Source of the DNA: Cyanobacterium stanieri LEGE 03274
GTDB lineage: Bacteria > Cyanobacteriota > Cyanobacteriia > Cyanobacteriales > Cyanobacteriaceae
Assembly: GCF_015207825.1 (NCBI RefSeq)
Contig: NZ_JADEWC010000014.1
Location: forward strand, 1 to 64,000
Direction of reading: 5' to 3'
DNA: 64,000 bases
Shown here: one piece after another, positions 9,398 through 19,837 of the stretch
Position numbering within the stretch: the stretch's first letter is position 1
Layout: the number at the start of each line of letters is the position of its first letter
Notes under the pieces: model-generated
Databases searched by the model: none
What the model was told of the DNA's origin: nothing
What the model saw: the letters and a program-made list of their open reading frames with translations, nothing else
Program-made: the position numbers and the translations under genes

Positions 9398-9599
9398 TTG
9401 ATAGTCATTATTATGGATAGGCTTGGGGCTTTAGGAGCGTTTTTCTTTTCAACCTTTACTCCCTTGCCTATTTTTGTTGCTACTAAAAATTATTAGTTAT
9501 ATCAAGTTTGGATATAGTTTTTGTCAACTTCTTAACCTGACACCCGATACCCCATACCTGACAACTTTTTTACAAGACTATAAATTTTATCCCGAACTC

Positions 9600-9855
9600 A
9601 GGTTAAATAGATTGTATCTTTGTAGCATCAACTTGTAATAAATTATAGCCAATCCGATTTAGAAAATATATCATCACTCGCCTTGCAATGAATTAAATGA
9701 ATTATAAGGCTAACAGTTTATCGTTCAATAAATTGAACTAAAATAGAGTTGTTGCGAAATAGGTTTTTTGCCAAATTTCGTCCTTATTTGATAAGGGTTT
9801 CAGATACGCAGATATTTAATTCACAACAAGTCTAATACATTTTGATTCAAGGGTT
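9600..9855. repeat. Dispersed hairpin repeat, copy 2
   Basis: Second copy of the repeat at 4621-4806. It contains TTTAGAAAATATATCATCAC, CGCCTTGCAATGAATTA with the closing AAGGC, and TCGTTCAATAAATTGAAC, then an insertion of about 90 bases before the tail block TACATTTTGATTCA. The rest of the 9398-10062 gap is AT-rich, shows no gene, and must hold the ccmK3 promoter. Confidence 0.65.
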
Positions 9856-10062
9856 TAGTATAAGCTACTATCACCCATACTGACAAATCCTGAACAAAAG
9901 TTAAGATATTTTTGGCTCTAATGATCTAGAGTTTATTTTTTTGATAATCAATACTTATTTCAATATTCTGATTTCTCAATTTGAATTAACCATAGAGATC
10001 TATCTATTAAGGATAATTTGTGCGATAATTATTAGGTTTAAGTAAAAAAGATATAATTATCC

Positions 10063-10371
10063 ATGCCTGAAGCAGTAGGAGTTATTCAAACTTTGGGTTT
10101 TCCCTCTATTTTGGCGGCAGCTGATGCGATGGTTAAAAGCGCCCGAGTTACCCTTGTTTATTTTGATAAGGCTGAAAGTGGTCAATTTGCGATCGCCATT
10201 AGGGGCGCAGTATCCGAAGTGAATCGAGCCATGGAGGAGGGATTAATAAGAGCAGAAGAAGTTCTCGGGGGTGAAGTAATGAATCATTACATTGTTCCCA
10301 ATCCTCCCCCTAATGTGGTAGATATATTACCCATTGCCCATAATGAGGTTTCTAATCCTTATCGGGTGTAA
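10063..10371 (+). CDS. ccmK3: Carboxysome shell protein CcmK3
   Basis: Bacterial microcompartment (BMC) hexamer protein of 102 aa. It matches the satellite CcmK3 type in its start (MPEAVGVIQTLGFPSILAAA), in TLVYFDKAESGQFAIAIRG in place of the [11 protein letters not shown] of CcmK1/2, and in the ending YIVPNPPPNVVDILPI. CcmK3 forms mixed hexamers with CcmK4 that change pore properties of the shell. The gene is 76 bases ahead of ccmK4 in the usual order and away from the main ccm cluster, as in most beta-cyanobacteria. Confidence 0.9.
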   Translation: MPEAVGVIQTLGFPSILAAADAMVKSARVTLVYFDKAESGQFAIAIRGAVSEVNRAMEEGLIRAEEVLGGEVMNHYIVPNPPPNVVDILPIAHNEVSNPYRV

Positions 10372-10447
10372 GCCCTTGGAATTAATTAATATTAAGCAAT
10401 TAAAATAAGTTTTTATATTTAGATAAAATTACAGGAGTATATATTTT

Positions 10448-10804
10448 ATGCCTTCACAGTCAGCCGTTGGCTCTATTGAAACAAAAGGATTTCCCGGTAT
10501 TTTAGCCGCAGCCGATGCCATGGTTAAAGCAGGTAGAGTAACCCTTGTGGGTTATATTCGGGTAGGTAGCGCTCGTTTTACGGTTAATATCCGTGGAGAT
10601 GTTTCAGAGGTTAAAACTGCTATGGCAGCGGGAATTGATGCGGTGAAAAAGGCGGAAGGTGCTACCCTAGAATCTTGGGTAATTATCCCTCGTCCTCATC
10701 AAAATGTTTGCGCTGTACTACCCATTGATTATACTGATGAGGTTGAATCTTATCGTCAAGCGGTAGAGGGTAACACAGCCCCTTATTTAGCTTCTCAGTC
10801 ATAA
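10448..10804 (+). CDS. ccmK4: Carboxysome shell protein CcmK4
   Basis: BMC hexamer protein of 118 aa with the CcmK4 start (MPSQSAVGSIETKGFPGILA), pore region GYIRVGSARFTVNIRGDVSEV, and a short variable C-terminal tail after the core. It partners CcmK3 and tunes metabolite passage through carboxysome facets. An AGGAG ribosome site lies about 12 bases before the ATG. A strong 9-bp hairpin follows the gene. Confidence 0.9.
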   Translation: MPSQSAVGSIETKGFPGILAAADAMVKAGRVTLVGYIRVGSARFTVNIRGDVSEVKTAMAAGIDAVKKAEGATLESWVIIPRPHQNVCAVLPIDYTDEVESYRQAVEGNTAPYLASQS

Positions 10805-10821
10805 ATCAATTAAGGGTTAAA

Positions 10822-10842
10822 GGGTTGAACATTGTTCAACCC
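10822..10842. terminator. Hairpin between convergent genes
   Basis: Perfect 9-bp stem GGGTTGAAC/GTTCAACCC with a 3-base loop. It lies between the stops of ccmK4 and the 2TM gene and probably ends transcription from both sides, although a T-run is lacking. Confidence 0.6.
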
Positions 10843-10862
10843 CCTGATTGTTGGGATAGAAT

Positions 10863-11114
10863 TTAATTTTTGGCGTTGGTATAATTGGCGATCGCACTTA
10901 TATAAATAAAATGGGCAAAAAGAATAATACCCCAAATCCCTGTCATCCAAGTGATCCAAGACCATTGGGCGTGTTGTAAATTGTGGAAAAACCACGCTCC
11001 CGAATTGACGGCAGTAAACAAGGCAACATGAACAGCAAAATTCATGCGATCGTCTAATTTTCTATATTTGAGATCATTTTCTCGATCTGGTTCTCTAGGC
11101 CAACGTGGAGGCAT
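10863..11114 (-). CDS. 2TM-domain membrane protein
   Basis: An 83-aa protein with a charged N-terminal third (PPRWPREPDRENDLKYRKLDD) followed by two hydrophobic helices (FAVHVALFTAVNSGAWFF and WMTGIWGIILFAHFIYI). The layout matches the small 2TM domain family, whose function is unknown. The start ATG at 11114 is preceded by a purine-poor AT-rich leader. It converges on ccmK4. Confidence 0.7.
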   Translation of the reverse strand: MPPRWPREPDRENDLKYRKLDDRMNFAVHVALFTAVNSGAWFFHNLQHAQWSWITWMTGIWGIILFAHFIYISAIANYTNAKN

Positions 11115-11429
11115 AATTTCTCTTAAATACTAACTTTTCATTTATTCCTCATTATACTGACCCCTGACACTTATTTACCCTGTTTCAATAATATACTAAT
11201 TAGGATGGGGAACAGGGAATAGACAACAGGGAACGGTTATAATATTTAAGAGTCTTAGTTTTTACTGTAATCCAACGATATTTCATACCATCATTAAACA
11301 ATGGTAATAAATTTTTGGGTATAAAACCTCATCATTACCCCATCTTCTGACCCCCCATTGAGAGATAAGCCCGATTCACAATACAATAACAGAATGTGAA
11401 AATAATTATATTAATGAACATCTCCTGCG
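11115..11429. other. Intergenic region upstream of ileS
   Basis: It holds the divergent promoters of the 2TM gene and ileS. I looked for a T-box or other riboswitch and saw no clear one. A short GGGGAACAGGGAATAGACAA-type run belongs to the same family of GGGAATAGGCAATGG spacers found elsewhere. Confidence 0.4.
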
Positions 11430-14339
11430 ATGAGTGAACCCAAAAGCTATAAAGATACAGTAAATCTGCCCCAAACTAGCTTTAACATGAGAGCTAATGC
11501 GGTGCAAAAAGAACCAGAATTACAAAAATTTTGGACAGAAAATCAAATCTACGAAAAATTAGCTGAAAATAACCCCAAAGAATTATTTGTCCTCCATGAT
11601 GGCCCTCCCTACGCCAACGGAGACTTACACATGGGCCATGCCCTTAACAAAGTTTTAAAAGATATTATTAATAAATATAAATTACTACAAGGTCACAAAG
11701 TTCGTTATGTACCCGGTTGGGATTGCCACGGCTTACCCATCGAATTAAAAGTATTACAAAGTATTCCCGAAGAAAAAAGACCAAAATTATCGCCTATCAA
11801 ATTGCGGTATAAAGCCCGTGACTTTGCCCTTAAAACCCAAAAAAAACAAGCCGAAGGATTTAAACGGTATGGCATCTGGGGAGACTGGGAAAATCCTTAT
11901 CTCACCCTCAAACCCGAATATGAAGCCGCCCAAATCGAAGTGTTTGGTAAAATGGCGATCAATGGTTATATCTACCGTGGTTTAAAACCTGTCCATTGGA
12001 GTCCTAGTTCTCAAACCGCCCTCGCTGAAGCAGAATTGGAATATCCTGAAGGGCATACCTCCCGCAGTATCTATGCTAGTTTTACCATCACTAAGTTGAG
12101 CGACAAAGCCTCGCATTTAGAGCAATATATGCCTAATTTGGGAGTTGCCATCTGGACGACTACCCCTTGGACAATTCCAGGTAACTTGGCAGTAGCTGTT
12201 AACGGTAAGCTAGATTATGCAGTGGTGGAAGTTGTTGCTGGGGAAAATGATTCTTTAGTAAAACAGGGGCAATATTTAATTGTTGCTCAAGATTTGGTAG
12301 AAAACCTTGGTAATACCTTCGGTGTGACATTAGAAGTTAAAACCACAGTTAAGGGCGCTGATTTAGAACTATCGACCTATAAACATCCCCTCTTTGATAG
12401 AGAAAGCCCCGTGGTTATTGGCGGTGACTATATCACCACAGAATCTGGTACAGGATTAGTACACACAGCCCCTGGCCATGGACAAGAGGACTATATCACA
12501 GGGCAAAAGTACCATTTACCAATCCTTTCCCCTGTGGATAATAAAGGTAACTTTACCGAGGAAGCTGGGGAGTTTGCGGGTTTAAATGTATTGAAGGATG
12601 CTAACCAAGCCATCATCGATGCTTTAACTGATAAAGGTAGTCTTTTGAAAGAAGAAGCCTATCAACATAAATATCCCTACGATTGGCGCACCAAAAAACC
12701 CACCATCTTCCGTGCCACGGAGCAGTGGTTTGCCTCGGTGGATGGTTTCAGAGAGGAAGCATTAAAAGCTATCAAAGAGGTTAACTGGATTCCTGCCCAG
12801 GGGGAGAATCGCATCACTCCCATGGTGAGCGAAAGAAATGATTGGTGTATCTCCCGTCAACGGAGTTGGGGTTTACCGATTCCTGTGTTTTATGATGAGG
12901 AAACCAATGAGCCTTTGTTGAATGAGGAAACTATCAACCATGTTCGGGATATTATCAGGGAAAAAGGTTCCGATGCTTGGTGGTTGATGTCGGTGGAGGA
13001 GTTATTACCTGAGAGTTACCGCAATAATGGTAAAACCTACCGTAAGGGTATGGATACCATGGATGTATGGTTTGATTCTGGTTCGTCTTGGGCGGCGGTG
13101 GCAAATCAACGGGAGGAGTTAAAATACCCTGTGGACTTATATTTGGAGGGTTCTGATCAACATCGGGGCTGGTTCCAATCTAGTCTTTTAACCAGTGTAG
13201 CGGTAAATGGTCATGCTCCTTATAAGACTGTGTTAACCCATGGTTTTGTGTTGGATGAGAAGGGCATGAAGATGAGTAAGTCCATTGGTAATGTGGTTGA
13301 TCCTAATTTAATCATTAATGGGGGTAAAAATCAAAAGCAACAACCTCCCTACGGTGCAGATGTGTTACGTCTTTGGGTGTCTTCTACGGATTATTCTGGG
13401 GATGTGCGTATTGGGGATAGTATCATCAAGCAGTTGGCAGATGTTTATCGTAAAATTCGTAATACGGCTCGATTTTTGATCGGTAGTTTACATGATTTTG
13501 ATCCTACTAAAAATGCTGTGAGTTATGCTGATTTACCTGAGTTGGACAAGTACATTTTGCATGAAACTCATCAGGTTTTTACGGAAATCACTGAGGCTTA
13601 TGATAGTTTCCAATTTTTTAAGTTCTTCCAAAAGGTACAGAATTTCTGTGTAGTGGATCTTTCTAATTTCTATCTGGATGTGGCGAAAGATAGGCTTTAT
13701 ATTTCGGATCTTGATTCTGCCCGTCGTCGCAGTTGTCAGACTGTTATGGCTATTATACTGGAAAATCTGGCAAGGGCGATCGCCCCTGTATTATGTCATA
13801 TGGCGGAGGACATCTGGCAAAATCTCCCCTACCAAAAGCCCTGTAATTCAGTGTTTGAGGCTGGTTGGCTCAAATTGGAGTCGGAGTGGGTGCAAAGCCC
13901 CGAATTTGTCCAAAAATGGCAGGAATTACGCCATATCCGCACCGGGGTTAACAAAATTTTGGATGATGCCCGTAACCAAAAGCTCATCGGTGCTTCCCTT
14001 GAGGCGAAAGTGTTGGTATATGACACCACAGGTAAGTTAGCGGATACTTTGGCAAGTCTCAATCCTGATGATGCGCTTAATGATGGTAACCGGGTGGATG
14101 AGTTGCGTTATCTGTTGTTAGTGTCTCAGGTGGAGTTGGTAGATGATGAGTCTGCCTTGGATGTAAGTGACTATCGAGGAGAAATCACTTTAACCGATAC
14201 TACTCTTAAGGTAGCAGTAGTTAATGCAGAAGGGCGTAAGTGCGATCGGTGTTGGAACTATTCTAATTCTGTGGGTACTTTTGTTGATGAACCTCTAATT
14301 TGCAACAGGTGTAAGGAAGCCTTGGTTGGTAATTTCTAA
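11430..14339 (+). CDS. ileS: Isoleucyl-tRNA synthetase
   Basis: Class I aminoacyl-tRNA synthetase of 969 aa that charges tRNA-Ile and edits misactivated valine. The HIGH-type motif is HMGH within GPPYANGDLHMGHALNK near residue 65, and the KMSKS loop is GMKMSKSIGN near residue 613. The editing domain (WTTTPWTIPGNLAVAV and GLVHTAPGHGQEDY) lies between. The C-terminus has a CxxC...CxxC zinc finger (CDRCWNY and CNRCKEAL). Full length and intact. It is convergent with metK across a hairpin-rich spacer. Confidence 0.97.
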   Translation: MSEPKSYKDTVNLPQTSFNMRANAVQKEPELQKFWTENQIYEKLAENNPKELFVLHDGPPYANGDLHMGHALNKVLKDIINKYKLLQGHKVRYVPGWDCHGLPIELKVLQSIPEEKRPKLSPIKLRYKARDFALKTQKKQAEGFKRYGIWGDWENPYLTLKPEYEAAQIEVFGKMAINGYIYRGLKPVHWSPSSQTALAEAELEYPEGHTSRSIYASFTITKLSDKASHLEQYMPNLGVAIWTTTPWTIPGNLAVAVNGKLDYAVVEVVAGENDSLVKQGQYLIVAQDLVENLGNTFGVTLEVKTTVKGADLELSTYKHPLFDRESPVVIGGDYITTESGTGLVHTAPGHGQEDYITGQKYHLPILSPVDNKGNFTEEAGEFAGLNVLKDANQAIIDALTDKGSLLKEEAYQHKYPYDWRTKKPTIFRATEQWFASVDGFREEALKAIKEVNWIPAQGENRITPMVSERNDWCISRQRSWGLPIPVFYDEETNEPLLNEETINHVRDIIREKGSDAWWLMSVEELLPESYRNNGKTYRKGMDTMDVWFDSGSSWAAVANQREELKYPVDLYLEGSDQHRGWFQSSLLTSVAVNGHAPYKTVLTHGFVLDEKGMKMSKSIGNVVDPNLIINGGKNQKQQPPYGADVLRLWVSSTDYSGDVRIGDSIIKQLADVYRKIRNTARFLIGSLHDFDPTKNAVSYADLPELDKYILHETHQVFTEITEAYDSFQFFKFFQKVQNFCVVDLSNFYLDVAKDRLYISDLDSARRRSCQTVMAIILENLARAIAPVLCHMAEDIWQNLPYQKPCNSVFEAGWLKLESEWVQSPEFVQKWQELRHIRTGVNKILDDARNQKLIGASLEAKVLVYDTTGKLADTLASLNPDDALNDGNRVDELRYLLLVSQVELVDDESALDVSDYRGEITLTDTTLKVAVVNAEGRKCDRCWNYSNSVGTFVDEPLICNRCKEALVGNF

Positions 14340-14349
14340 CTATATTATG

Positions 14350-14369
14350 GGGTGGGAATTTTCTCACCC
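14350..14369 (+). terminator. Possible ileS terminator
   Basis: Stem GGGTG/CACCC followed by a short TTTG, 10 bases after the ileS stop. It is a weak intrinsic terminator, backed by the stronger GC-rich hairpin downstream. Confidence 0.45.
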
Positions 14370-14407
14370 TTTGACTATAAGATTTCTCCCTATGGGAAAA
14401 ACGTTGA

Positions 14408-14423
14408 GGGGGCATAAGCCCCC
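14408..14423. terminator. GC-rich hairpin GGGGGC-ATAA-GCCCCC
   Basis: Perfect 6-bp GC stem with an ATAA loop in the ileS-metK spacer. No T-run follows, so it may be a roadblock or a short repeat element. It is related to the AGGGCTTAAGCCCT palindrome at 3411. Confidence 0.5.
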
Positions 14424-14460
14424 ATATGATCAAATCTGATTTCTATGGTGATCGTCTCTG

Positions 14461-14645
14461 ACCGTGTAATAATTTACATGGCTAACAGACAACACTTAAT
14501 GAATTTTACTCAGATGAGCTGTGATACTAAATCCATAGATCAAAATATACCTTAGTTCAATTTATTGAACGATAAACTATTAGCCTTGTAATTTATTGCA
14601 AGGCGAGTAATGATAAATTTTCTAAATCGGATTTGGTATGATTTG
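14461..14645. repeat. Dispersed hairpin repeat, copy 3 (inverted)
   Basis: Reverse-complement copy of the repeat at 4621 and 9600. It has CTTGTAATTTATTGCAAGG and GTTCAATTTATTGAAC stems, AATATACCTTAG, and the CCGTGTAATAATTTACATGG hairpin. It fills the gap between the convergent ileS and metK genes. Confidence 0.7.
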
Positions 14646-14660
14646 TTGATCATTTAAAAA

Positions 14661-15902
14661 CTAAATCCCTAACTCCTGTTTGAGAGCAGATACTTTGTTG
14701 GTTTTTTCCCAAGGTAAGTCTAAATCATTCCTACCAAAATGACCGTAAGCCGCCACATCTTGATAAAAACGACCTCCCCTTTGGCTAGGTAGGGAACAAA
14801 GATCAAACATTTGAATAATACCTGCGGGGCGTAAGTCAAAATGAGCTTTTACTGCCGATAGTAGTTTTTCTTCGGACACTTTCGCCGTGCCAAAGGTTTC
14901 GATAAAAATACTCACGGGTTGAGCTACCCCGATAGCATAACTTACCTGTACTTCACATTTAGAAGCAAGTCCGGCCGCAACGATATTTTTCGCCACATAA
15001 CGACAGGCATAGGAGGCACTGCGATCGACTTTTGTGGGATCTTTTCCTGAAAATGCACCGCCCCCATGGCGAGAATAACCGCCGTAGGTATCAATAATGA
15101 TTTTTCTACCCGTTAAACCTGAATCTCCTTGAGGGCCACCGATGACGAATTTTCCAGTGGGATTGAGCAAGAAACGGGTTTTATTAGATGGTTTTATGTC
15201 TAAGTCATGGAAGACTGGGTTAACTACGGTTTCTTGGATCGCTTCTTTTAGGGTAGCTTGGATCTTATCATTATCGGTGATACTTCCTATACTCTCAGCG
15301 TGTTGAGTAGAGATGAGGATGGTATCAATGCCTACGGGGCGATCGTTTTCATAGGCTACTGTTACCTGAGTTTTGCCGTCAGGCCCTAGATAAGGTAATT
15401 CGCCAGATTTTCTAACGGCGGCTAGTCTTCTGGACATTCTATGGGCAAGACTGATGGGTAAGGGCATTAGTTCGGGGGTTTCGTCACAGGCAAACCCAAA
15501 CATTAATCCTTGATCTCCCGCTCCGATTTTATCTAACTCATCATCGCTTAGTTTTTCCCTTTGTTCATGAGCTTTATCTACCCCTTGGGCAATGTCCGCA
15601 GATTGTTCGTCAAGGGCTACTAATACCGAGCAACTATTGGCAGAAAAACCATTATTAGCATCGGTGTAACCAATTTCGGCAATTTTTTTACGGGCTAGGT
15701 CAATATAATTGACTTGAGCTTTGGAGGAAATTTCCCCTGTAATTAGCACTAATCCTGTATTAACTACAACCTCTGCGGCCACTCTACTATATTGATCTTC
15801 ATTTAGAAGAGCGTCTAATATAGTATCAGAGATTTGGTCACATATTTTGTCTGGATGTCCCTCGGTGACAGACTCGGAGGTAAATAAATATTTTCTACTC
15901 AA
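14661..15902 (-). CDS. metK: S-adenosylmethionine synthetase
   Basis: Makes S-adenosylmethionine from methionine and ATP. It has 413 aa in the standard three-domain fold. Signatures are the N-terminal [32 protein letters not shown] for ATP binding, and [17 protein letters not shown], the P-loop-like metal and phosphate region. It ends ALKQELGI. Its product supplies methylthioadenosine-forming reactions, which links it to the mtn genes in this window. No SAM riboswitch is visible upstream. It diverges from a putative lipoprotein gene. Confidence 0.97.
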   Translation of the reverse strand: MSRKYLFTSESVTEGHPDKICDQISDTILDALLNEDQYSRVAAEVVVNTGLVLITGEISSKAQVNYIDLARKKIAEIGYTDANNGFSANSCSVLVALDEQSADIAQGVDKAHEQREKLSDDELDKIGAGDQGLMFGFACDETPELMPLPISLAHRMSRRLAAVRKSGELPYLGPDGKTQVTVAYENDRPVGIDTILISTQHAESIGSITDNDKIQATLKEAIQETVVNPVFHDLDIKPSNKTRFLLNPTGKFVIGGPQGDSGLTGRKIIIDTYGGYSRHGGGAFSGKDPTKVDRSASYACRYVAKNIVAAGLASKCEVQVSYAIGVAQPVSIFIETFGTAKVSEEKLLSAVKAHFDLRPAGIIQMFDLCSLPSQRGGRFYQDVAAYGHFGRNDLDLPWEKTNKVSALKQELGI

Positions 15903-15995
15903 CGTTTTCCCTCGGTGATTTTGTTGTTTAACCCTATATGATATAAGTTAAGATTACCTTTAAGCAAATATATTCTTTTTATTACATCCTAAACA

Positions 15996-16601
15996 TTGTT
16001 AATTTTTAGTATTTTCTATTATAAAAAAAACATACTATTTTTATTTTTTATATTAGTTTCGCAAGGGCTTTTTGGTTGTGAAAATAAATTTTTAACACAG
16101 CTAAATAATTACGCAAATGTAAGTTCTTTAAATAGTGTAGATATTATTAAAAATATTACGGAGGATAATGATTTAAATTTATGTAATACTGATAATTTCC
16201 TCCTTTCTGAAGATAATGCCAATGTTTATGAGTTAAGTAAAACGGAATATGTAGTAGAAGTTTTTTGTTTTGTGGGGGCTTATCAGGGTAGTTATCAGTT
16301 TCTTTTTTATGATGCTAATCAGGTTGAACATCAAATCAGTGGTTTGAGTTTTACTGTTTTTGAGGAGACGGGAAATGGTTTACAAATTATAGAAACTTCT
16401 CTGTTAACCGGTTCAGTTGAGTTTGATCCAGAAATGATGTTGTTAATGGTGGATAGAAAAGCTCGGGGCTTAGGGGATTGCGGTAGCTATGGGGTTTATC
16501 GGTGGGAAAACAATAGTTTTGTTTTGGCAGAATATCGTTATAAGGGTGAATGTGATGGGGTTTATATCCCAGTGGAGGATTATCCTTTAATTTATCCTTA
16601 A
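15996..16601 (+). CDS. Putative lipoprotein of unknown function
   Basis: A 201-aa protein starting at TTG (15996), since no ATG gives the hydrophobic leader. The leader (NILFLFFILVSQGLFGC) ends in a lipobox-like LFGC, giving a predicted lipid-anchored cysteine near residue 28. The mature part is acidic with three further cysteines (LNLCNTD, VEVFCFVG, GLGDCGSYG, YKGECDG) that could pair. Mid-protein strands suggest a small beta-rich domain. I do not recognise the family. The phenylalanine at -2 of the lipobox is unusual, so plain secretion is an alternative. Confidence 0.6.
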   Translation: MLIFSIFYYKKNILFLFFILVSQGLFGCENKFLTQLNNYANVSSLNSVDIIKNITEDNDLNLCNTDNFLLSEDNANVYELSKTEYVVEVFCFVGAYQGSYQFLFYDANQVEHQISGLSFTVFEETGNGLQIIETSLLTGSVEFDPEMMLLMVDRKARGLGDCGSYGVYRWENNSFVLAEYRYKGECDGVYIPVEDYPLIYP

Positions 16602-16705
16602 GGTTGAGAAGGATTTTCTTAATAACTTTTATTGTTCTAGTGACAGATTAAGTGCGATCGCACTAGAATAGTAAATAGGAATCTGACAACAAACACACAA
16701 AAGTA

Positions 16706-18634
16706 ATGACAGACAGTTCAACCATTGAGAAAAAACGCTCAAAAGTGGAAGGAATTAAAGAGCGTAGTAACTTTTTAAGAGAACCAGTAGCCACCGAGTT
16801 AAAGCAAGACACAACCCATTTTAGTGAAGATGGTATCCAAATATTAAAATTTCACGGCTCCTATCAACAAGATAACCGAGACAACAGGGTTAAAGGTCAA
16901 GAAAAAGACTATCAATTCATGTTACGTACCCGTAACCCCGGGGGTTTTATTCCCCATCAACTTTACCTAGCCCTAGAACAACTTTCCGAAGAATACGGTA
17001 ACCATACCCTTAGAGTCACCACCAGACAAGGTTATCAAATTCACGGCATTTTAAAGAAAAATCTTAAAACCGTAATTAAAACCATCGTTCAGAACATGGG
17101 TTCTACCCTTGGAGCTTGTGGAGATTTAAACCGTAACGTCATGGCCCCCCCCGCCCCCTACAAAAATCGCTTAGATTATCAATATGCGTGGGAATATGCT
17201 GACAAAATCGCCGATTTATTAGCCCCCCAAAGTGGTGCTTATTACGAAATCTGGTTAGACGGTGAAAAAGCCATTACAGGGGAAGAAGCCCCCGAAGTAA
17301 AAGCAGCCCGTCAAAAAAACCTTAACGGTAGTACCTTTGAACAATCTCCAGAGCCGATTTATGGTACTCAGTATATGCCCCGTAAGTTTAAATGTTCCGT
17401 AACCGTACCAGGAGATAACTCCATTGACGTTTACACCCATGACTTGAGTTTGGTCGTAATTACCAATAAAAAAGGAGAATTACAGGGCTTTAATGTTCTT
17501 GCCGGGGGCGGTTTAGGGCGTACCCATCGTAAAGAAGAAACCTTTGCTCGTAGTGCCGATGAAATTGGTTTTGTGAAAAAAGATGATGTTTTTGACTTAG
17601 TAAAAGCAGTAGTCGCTACCCAAAGGGATTATGGCGATCGCACCAATCGCCGTCACGCCAGAATGAAATATTTAATCAACGATTGGGGAGTAGAAAAATT
17701 CAAAACCCAACTAGAAAAATACTTCGGCAAAAAACTAGAACCCTTCAAAAAACTAGCCAAATGGAAATATGAAGACTACTTAGGATGGCACCAACAAGGA
17801 GACGGAAAACTATTCCTCGGTATTTCCGTAGAAAACGGTAGGGTAAAAAATGACGGTAAATTCCAACTCAAAACCGCCCTCAAAGAAGTAATTACCAAAT
17901 ACGAATTACCCACCCGCCTAACCGCCAACCATAACATTATTCTCTATGAAATTGATCGCCAATGGCAAGAAGACATTAACCAGATTTTCCGCTCCAACGG
18001 CGTAGAATTAGATCCAGAGAATATCAACCACCTTACCCGTTATTCCATGGCTTGTCCTGCACTACCCACCTGCGGACTAGCTACCACCGAATCTGAAAGG
18101 ATTTTACCTAGTATTGTCGATCGCATCGACACCCTACTAGCTAAACTTGGTATGGCAGAAGAAACCTTCGTTATTAGAATGACAGGTTGCCCTAACGGTT
18201 GCGCACGCCCCTACATGGCAGAATTAGGTTTTGTAGGTTCAGCCCCCAACGTCTATCAAATTTGGTTAGGAGGTTGCCCCAATCAAACCAGACTAGCGCG
18301 CACCTACCAAGAAAAACTCAATATCGCCGAACTAGAACAATTTTTAGAACCCCTATTCGTTTACTTCCGTGATAGCAAAAAGAAAAACGAAACCTTTGGC
18401 GACTTCTGTAACCGTGTTGGTTTTGATGCCCTCAGAGAATACGCCCAAACCTATCAACCTAGCAAGAAAAAAACCATGAAAAAAGGCGAGAAAAAACCCC
18501 GTGCTAAACGTAACGAACATCGTATCAGTGTTAACGAAGAATGGTACCAAAAACTAAAAACCGTCTCCACCGAGGAGAAAAAAGCCATGAATCAAATAGT
18601 TGCCGAAGCATTAGAGGCCTATTTCGATAAATAG
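16706..18634 (+). CDS. sir: Ferredoxin-sulfite reductase
   Basis: Reduces sulfite to sulfide with electrons from ferredoxin for cysteine synthesis. It has 642 aa. The siroheme/4Fe-4S cysteines are in [10 protein letters not shown] and [11 protein letters not shown], with the first siroheme half-domain around [17 protein letters not shown] and the duplicated sulfite-binding arginines in TRQGYQIHG. The C-terminal tail of about 60 residues is very Lys-rich ([16 protein letters not shown]), an extension beyond the catalytic core that might bind nucleic acid or partner proteins. Nitrite reductase is less likely given the length and tail. Confidence 0.9.
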   Translation: MTDSSTIEKKRSKVEGIKERSNFLREPVATELKQDTTHFSEDGIQILKFHGSYQQDNRDNRVKGQEKDYQFMLRTRNPGGFIPHQLYLALEQLSEEYGNHTLRVTTRQGYQIHGILKKNLKTVIKTIVQNMGSTLGACGDLNRNVMAPPAPYKNRLDYQYAWEYADKIADLLAPQSGAYYEIWLDGEKAITGEEAPEVKAARQKNLNGSTFEQSPEPIYGTQYMPRKFKCSVTVPGDNSIDVYTHDLSLVVITNKKGELQGFNVLAGGGLGRTHRKEETFARSADEIGFVKKDDVFDLVKAVVATQRDYGDRTNRRHARMKYLINDWGVEKFKTQLEKYFGKKLEPFKKLAKWKYEDYLGWHQQGDGKLFLGISVENGRVKNDGKFQLKTALKEVITKYELPTRLTANHNIILYEIDRQWQEDINQIFRSNGVELDPENINHLTRYSMACPALPTCGLATTESERILPSIVDRIDTLLAKLGMAEETFVIRMTGCPNGCARPYMAELGFVGSAPNVYQIWLGGCPNQTRLARTYQEKLNIAELEQFLEPLFVYFRDSKKKNETFGDFCNRVGFDALREYAQTYQPSKKKTMKKGEKKPRAKRNEHRISVNEEWYQKLKTVSTEEKKAMNQIVAEALEAYFDK

Positions 18635-19071
18635 ACAAAGGCAAAAAAGGATAATTTTTCAGGTTTGATTAATTATCCTGAAAATAGTCATAAAACCCCG
18701 TCATTTTAAAACGGCTTTATGTTAATTTTTCGGTTTCAGGTTGCAGGTGGATAAACCTTATCCAAGCGTCACAGGAATTATTATCAATACAAATAAGAGT
18801 TATTAAAAATCATTAAGGAAAAGATTAATAAATATCATCATCCTTTATCTTGTCAAACGTACCACCCTTGTTTATGCTTATGTTAGATAAAAATTAAAAT
18901 TCTGACATCAAAATAAAATTATCGACAAAAAATAAAACTTTCTGAGTTTTTTTTGTCCAAATGGATTTTTCCCATCATTAAGGGATCGGCCGTCCAACAA
19001 AGTAGTACATAAGAACTGCTAAAAAGATAATTTTAACAAAGTGCAGAATTAGGAGATAACAAAAACCAAAA
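18635..19071. other. sir-ccmK2 intergenic region
   Basis: It holds an inverted repeat TTTTCAGG/CCTGAAAA (18656-18663 with 18677-18684), then a CCGT/ACGG hairpin near 18698-18714 that may end the sir transcript. The right part must contain the promoter of the carboxysome cluster, but I cannot place -35 and -10 boxes with confidence. No gene is seen. Confidence 0.4.
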
Positions 19072-19383
19072 ATGTCAATTGCAGTAGGAATGATTGAAAC
19101 CTTAGGGTTTCCCGCAGTAGTAGAAGCTGCTGATGCCATGGTGAAAGCCGCTCGTGTAACCCTTGTGGGTTATGAAAAAATCGGTAGTGGTCGTGTAACC
19201 GTAATTGTTAGAGGAGACGTATCCGAAGTACAGGCATCCGTCGCCGCTGGGATTGAAAGAGCAAATAGCGTCAATGGTGGAGAAGTTCTTTCCACCCATA
19301 TTATTGCTCGTCCCCATGAAAACCTCGAATATGTACTACCCATTCGTTATACCGAAGAAGTAGAACAATTCCGTAGTTATTAA
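19072..19383 (+). CDS. ccmK2: Carboxysome shell protein CcmK2, copy A
   Basis: BMC-domain protein of 103 aa forming the hexamers that tile beta-carboxysome facets. It has the standard sequence [43 protein letters not shown] with the KIGSGR pore loop, and an ending FRSY with no C-terminal extension, the CcmK2 length. It is the first of three tandem near-identical copies. Differences from copy B cluster around residues 58-72 ([16 protein letters not shown] against [16 protein letters not shown]). Confidence 0.93.
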   Translation: MSIAVGMIETLGFPAVVEAADAMVKAARVTLVGYEKIGSGRVTVIVRGDVSEVQASVAAGIERANSVNGGEVLSTHIIARPHENLEYVLPIRYTEEVEQFRSY

Positions 19384-19466
19384 AAGACAATCTTAATCTA
19401 ACTACCTAAAATAAGTAGTTTTAACTTAAAATTCATAGAAAATCACAAAAATAGGAAAAATTAATT

Positions 19467-19778
19467 ATGTCAATTGCAGTAGGAATGATTGAAACCTTAG
19501 GTTTCCCCGCCGTAGTAGAAGCCGCTGACTCCATGGTAAAGGCTGCCCGTGTAACCCTTGTGGGTTATGAAAAAATCGGTAGTGGTCGTGTGACTGTTAT
19601 CGTCAGAGGAGATGTATCCGAAGTACAAGCCTCCATCGCCGCGGGAATCGAAGGAGCAAACAGAGTCAACGGCGGTCAGGTACTCTCTACCCATATCATT
19701 GCTCGTCCCCACGAAAACCTCGAATATGTACTACCTATCCGTTACACCGAGGAAGTTGAGCAATTCCGTAGTTATTAA
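19467..19778 (+). CDS. Carboxysome shell protein CcmK2, copy B
   Basis: A 103-aa BMC protein almost identical to copy A. It has Ser for Ala at residue 25 ([10 protein letters not shown]) and the helix variation noted there. It is separated from copy A by 83 bases and from the third copy by 59, all in one direction, so the three are probably co-transcribed. The usual arrangement has two genes here. This looks like a recent local duplication that keeps full coding capacity, perhaps raising the dose of facet protein. Confidence 0.92.
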   Translation: MSIAVGMIETLGFPAVVEAADSMVKAARVTLVGYEKIGSGRVTVIVRGDVSEVQASIAAGIEGANRVNGGQVLSTHIIARPHENLEYVLPIRYTEEVEQFRSY

Positions 19779-19837
19779 TTTTAGATAGCTACCTATAAAC
19801 ATCATAGTGTCAGTCAAAACAAAAAAAAGTAACGATT

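Noticed and set aside
15903..15995. SAM riboswitch upstream of metK
   Set aside because: The divergent spacer is too short and shows no matching stem set.
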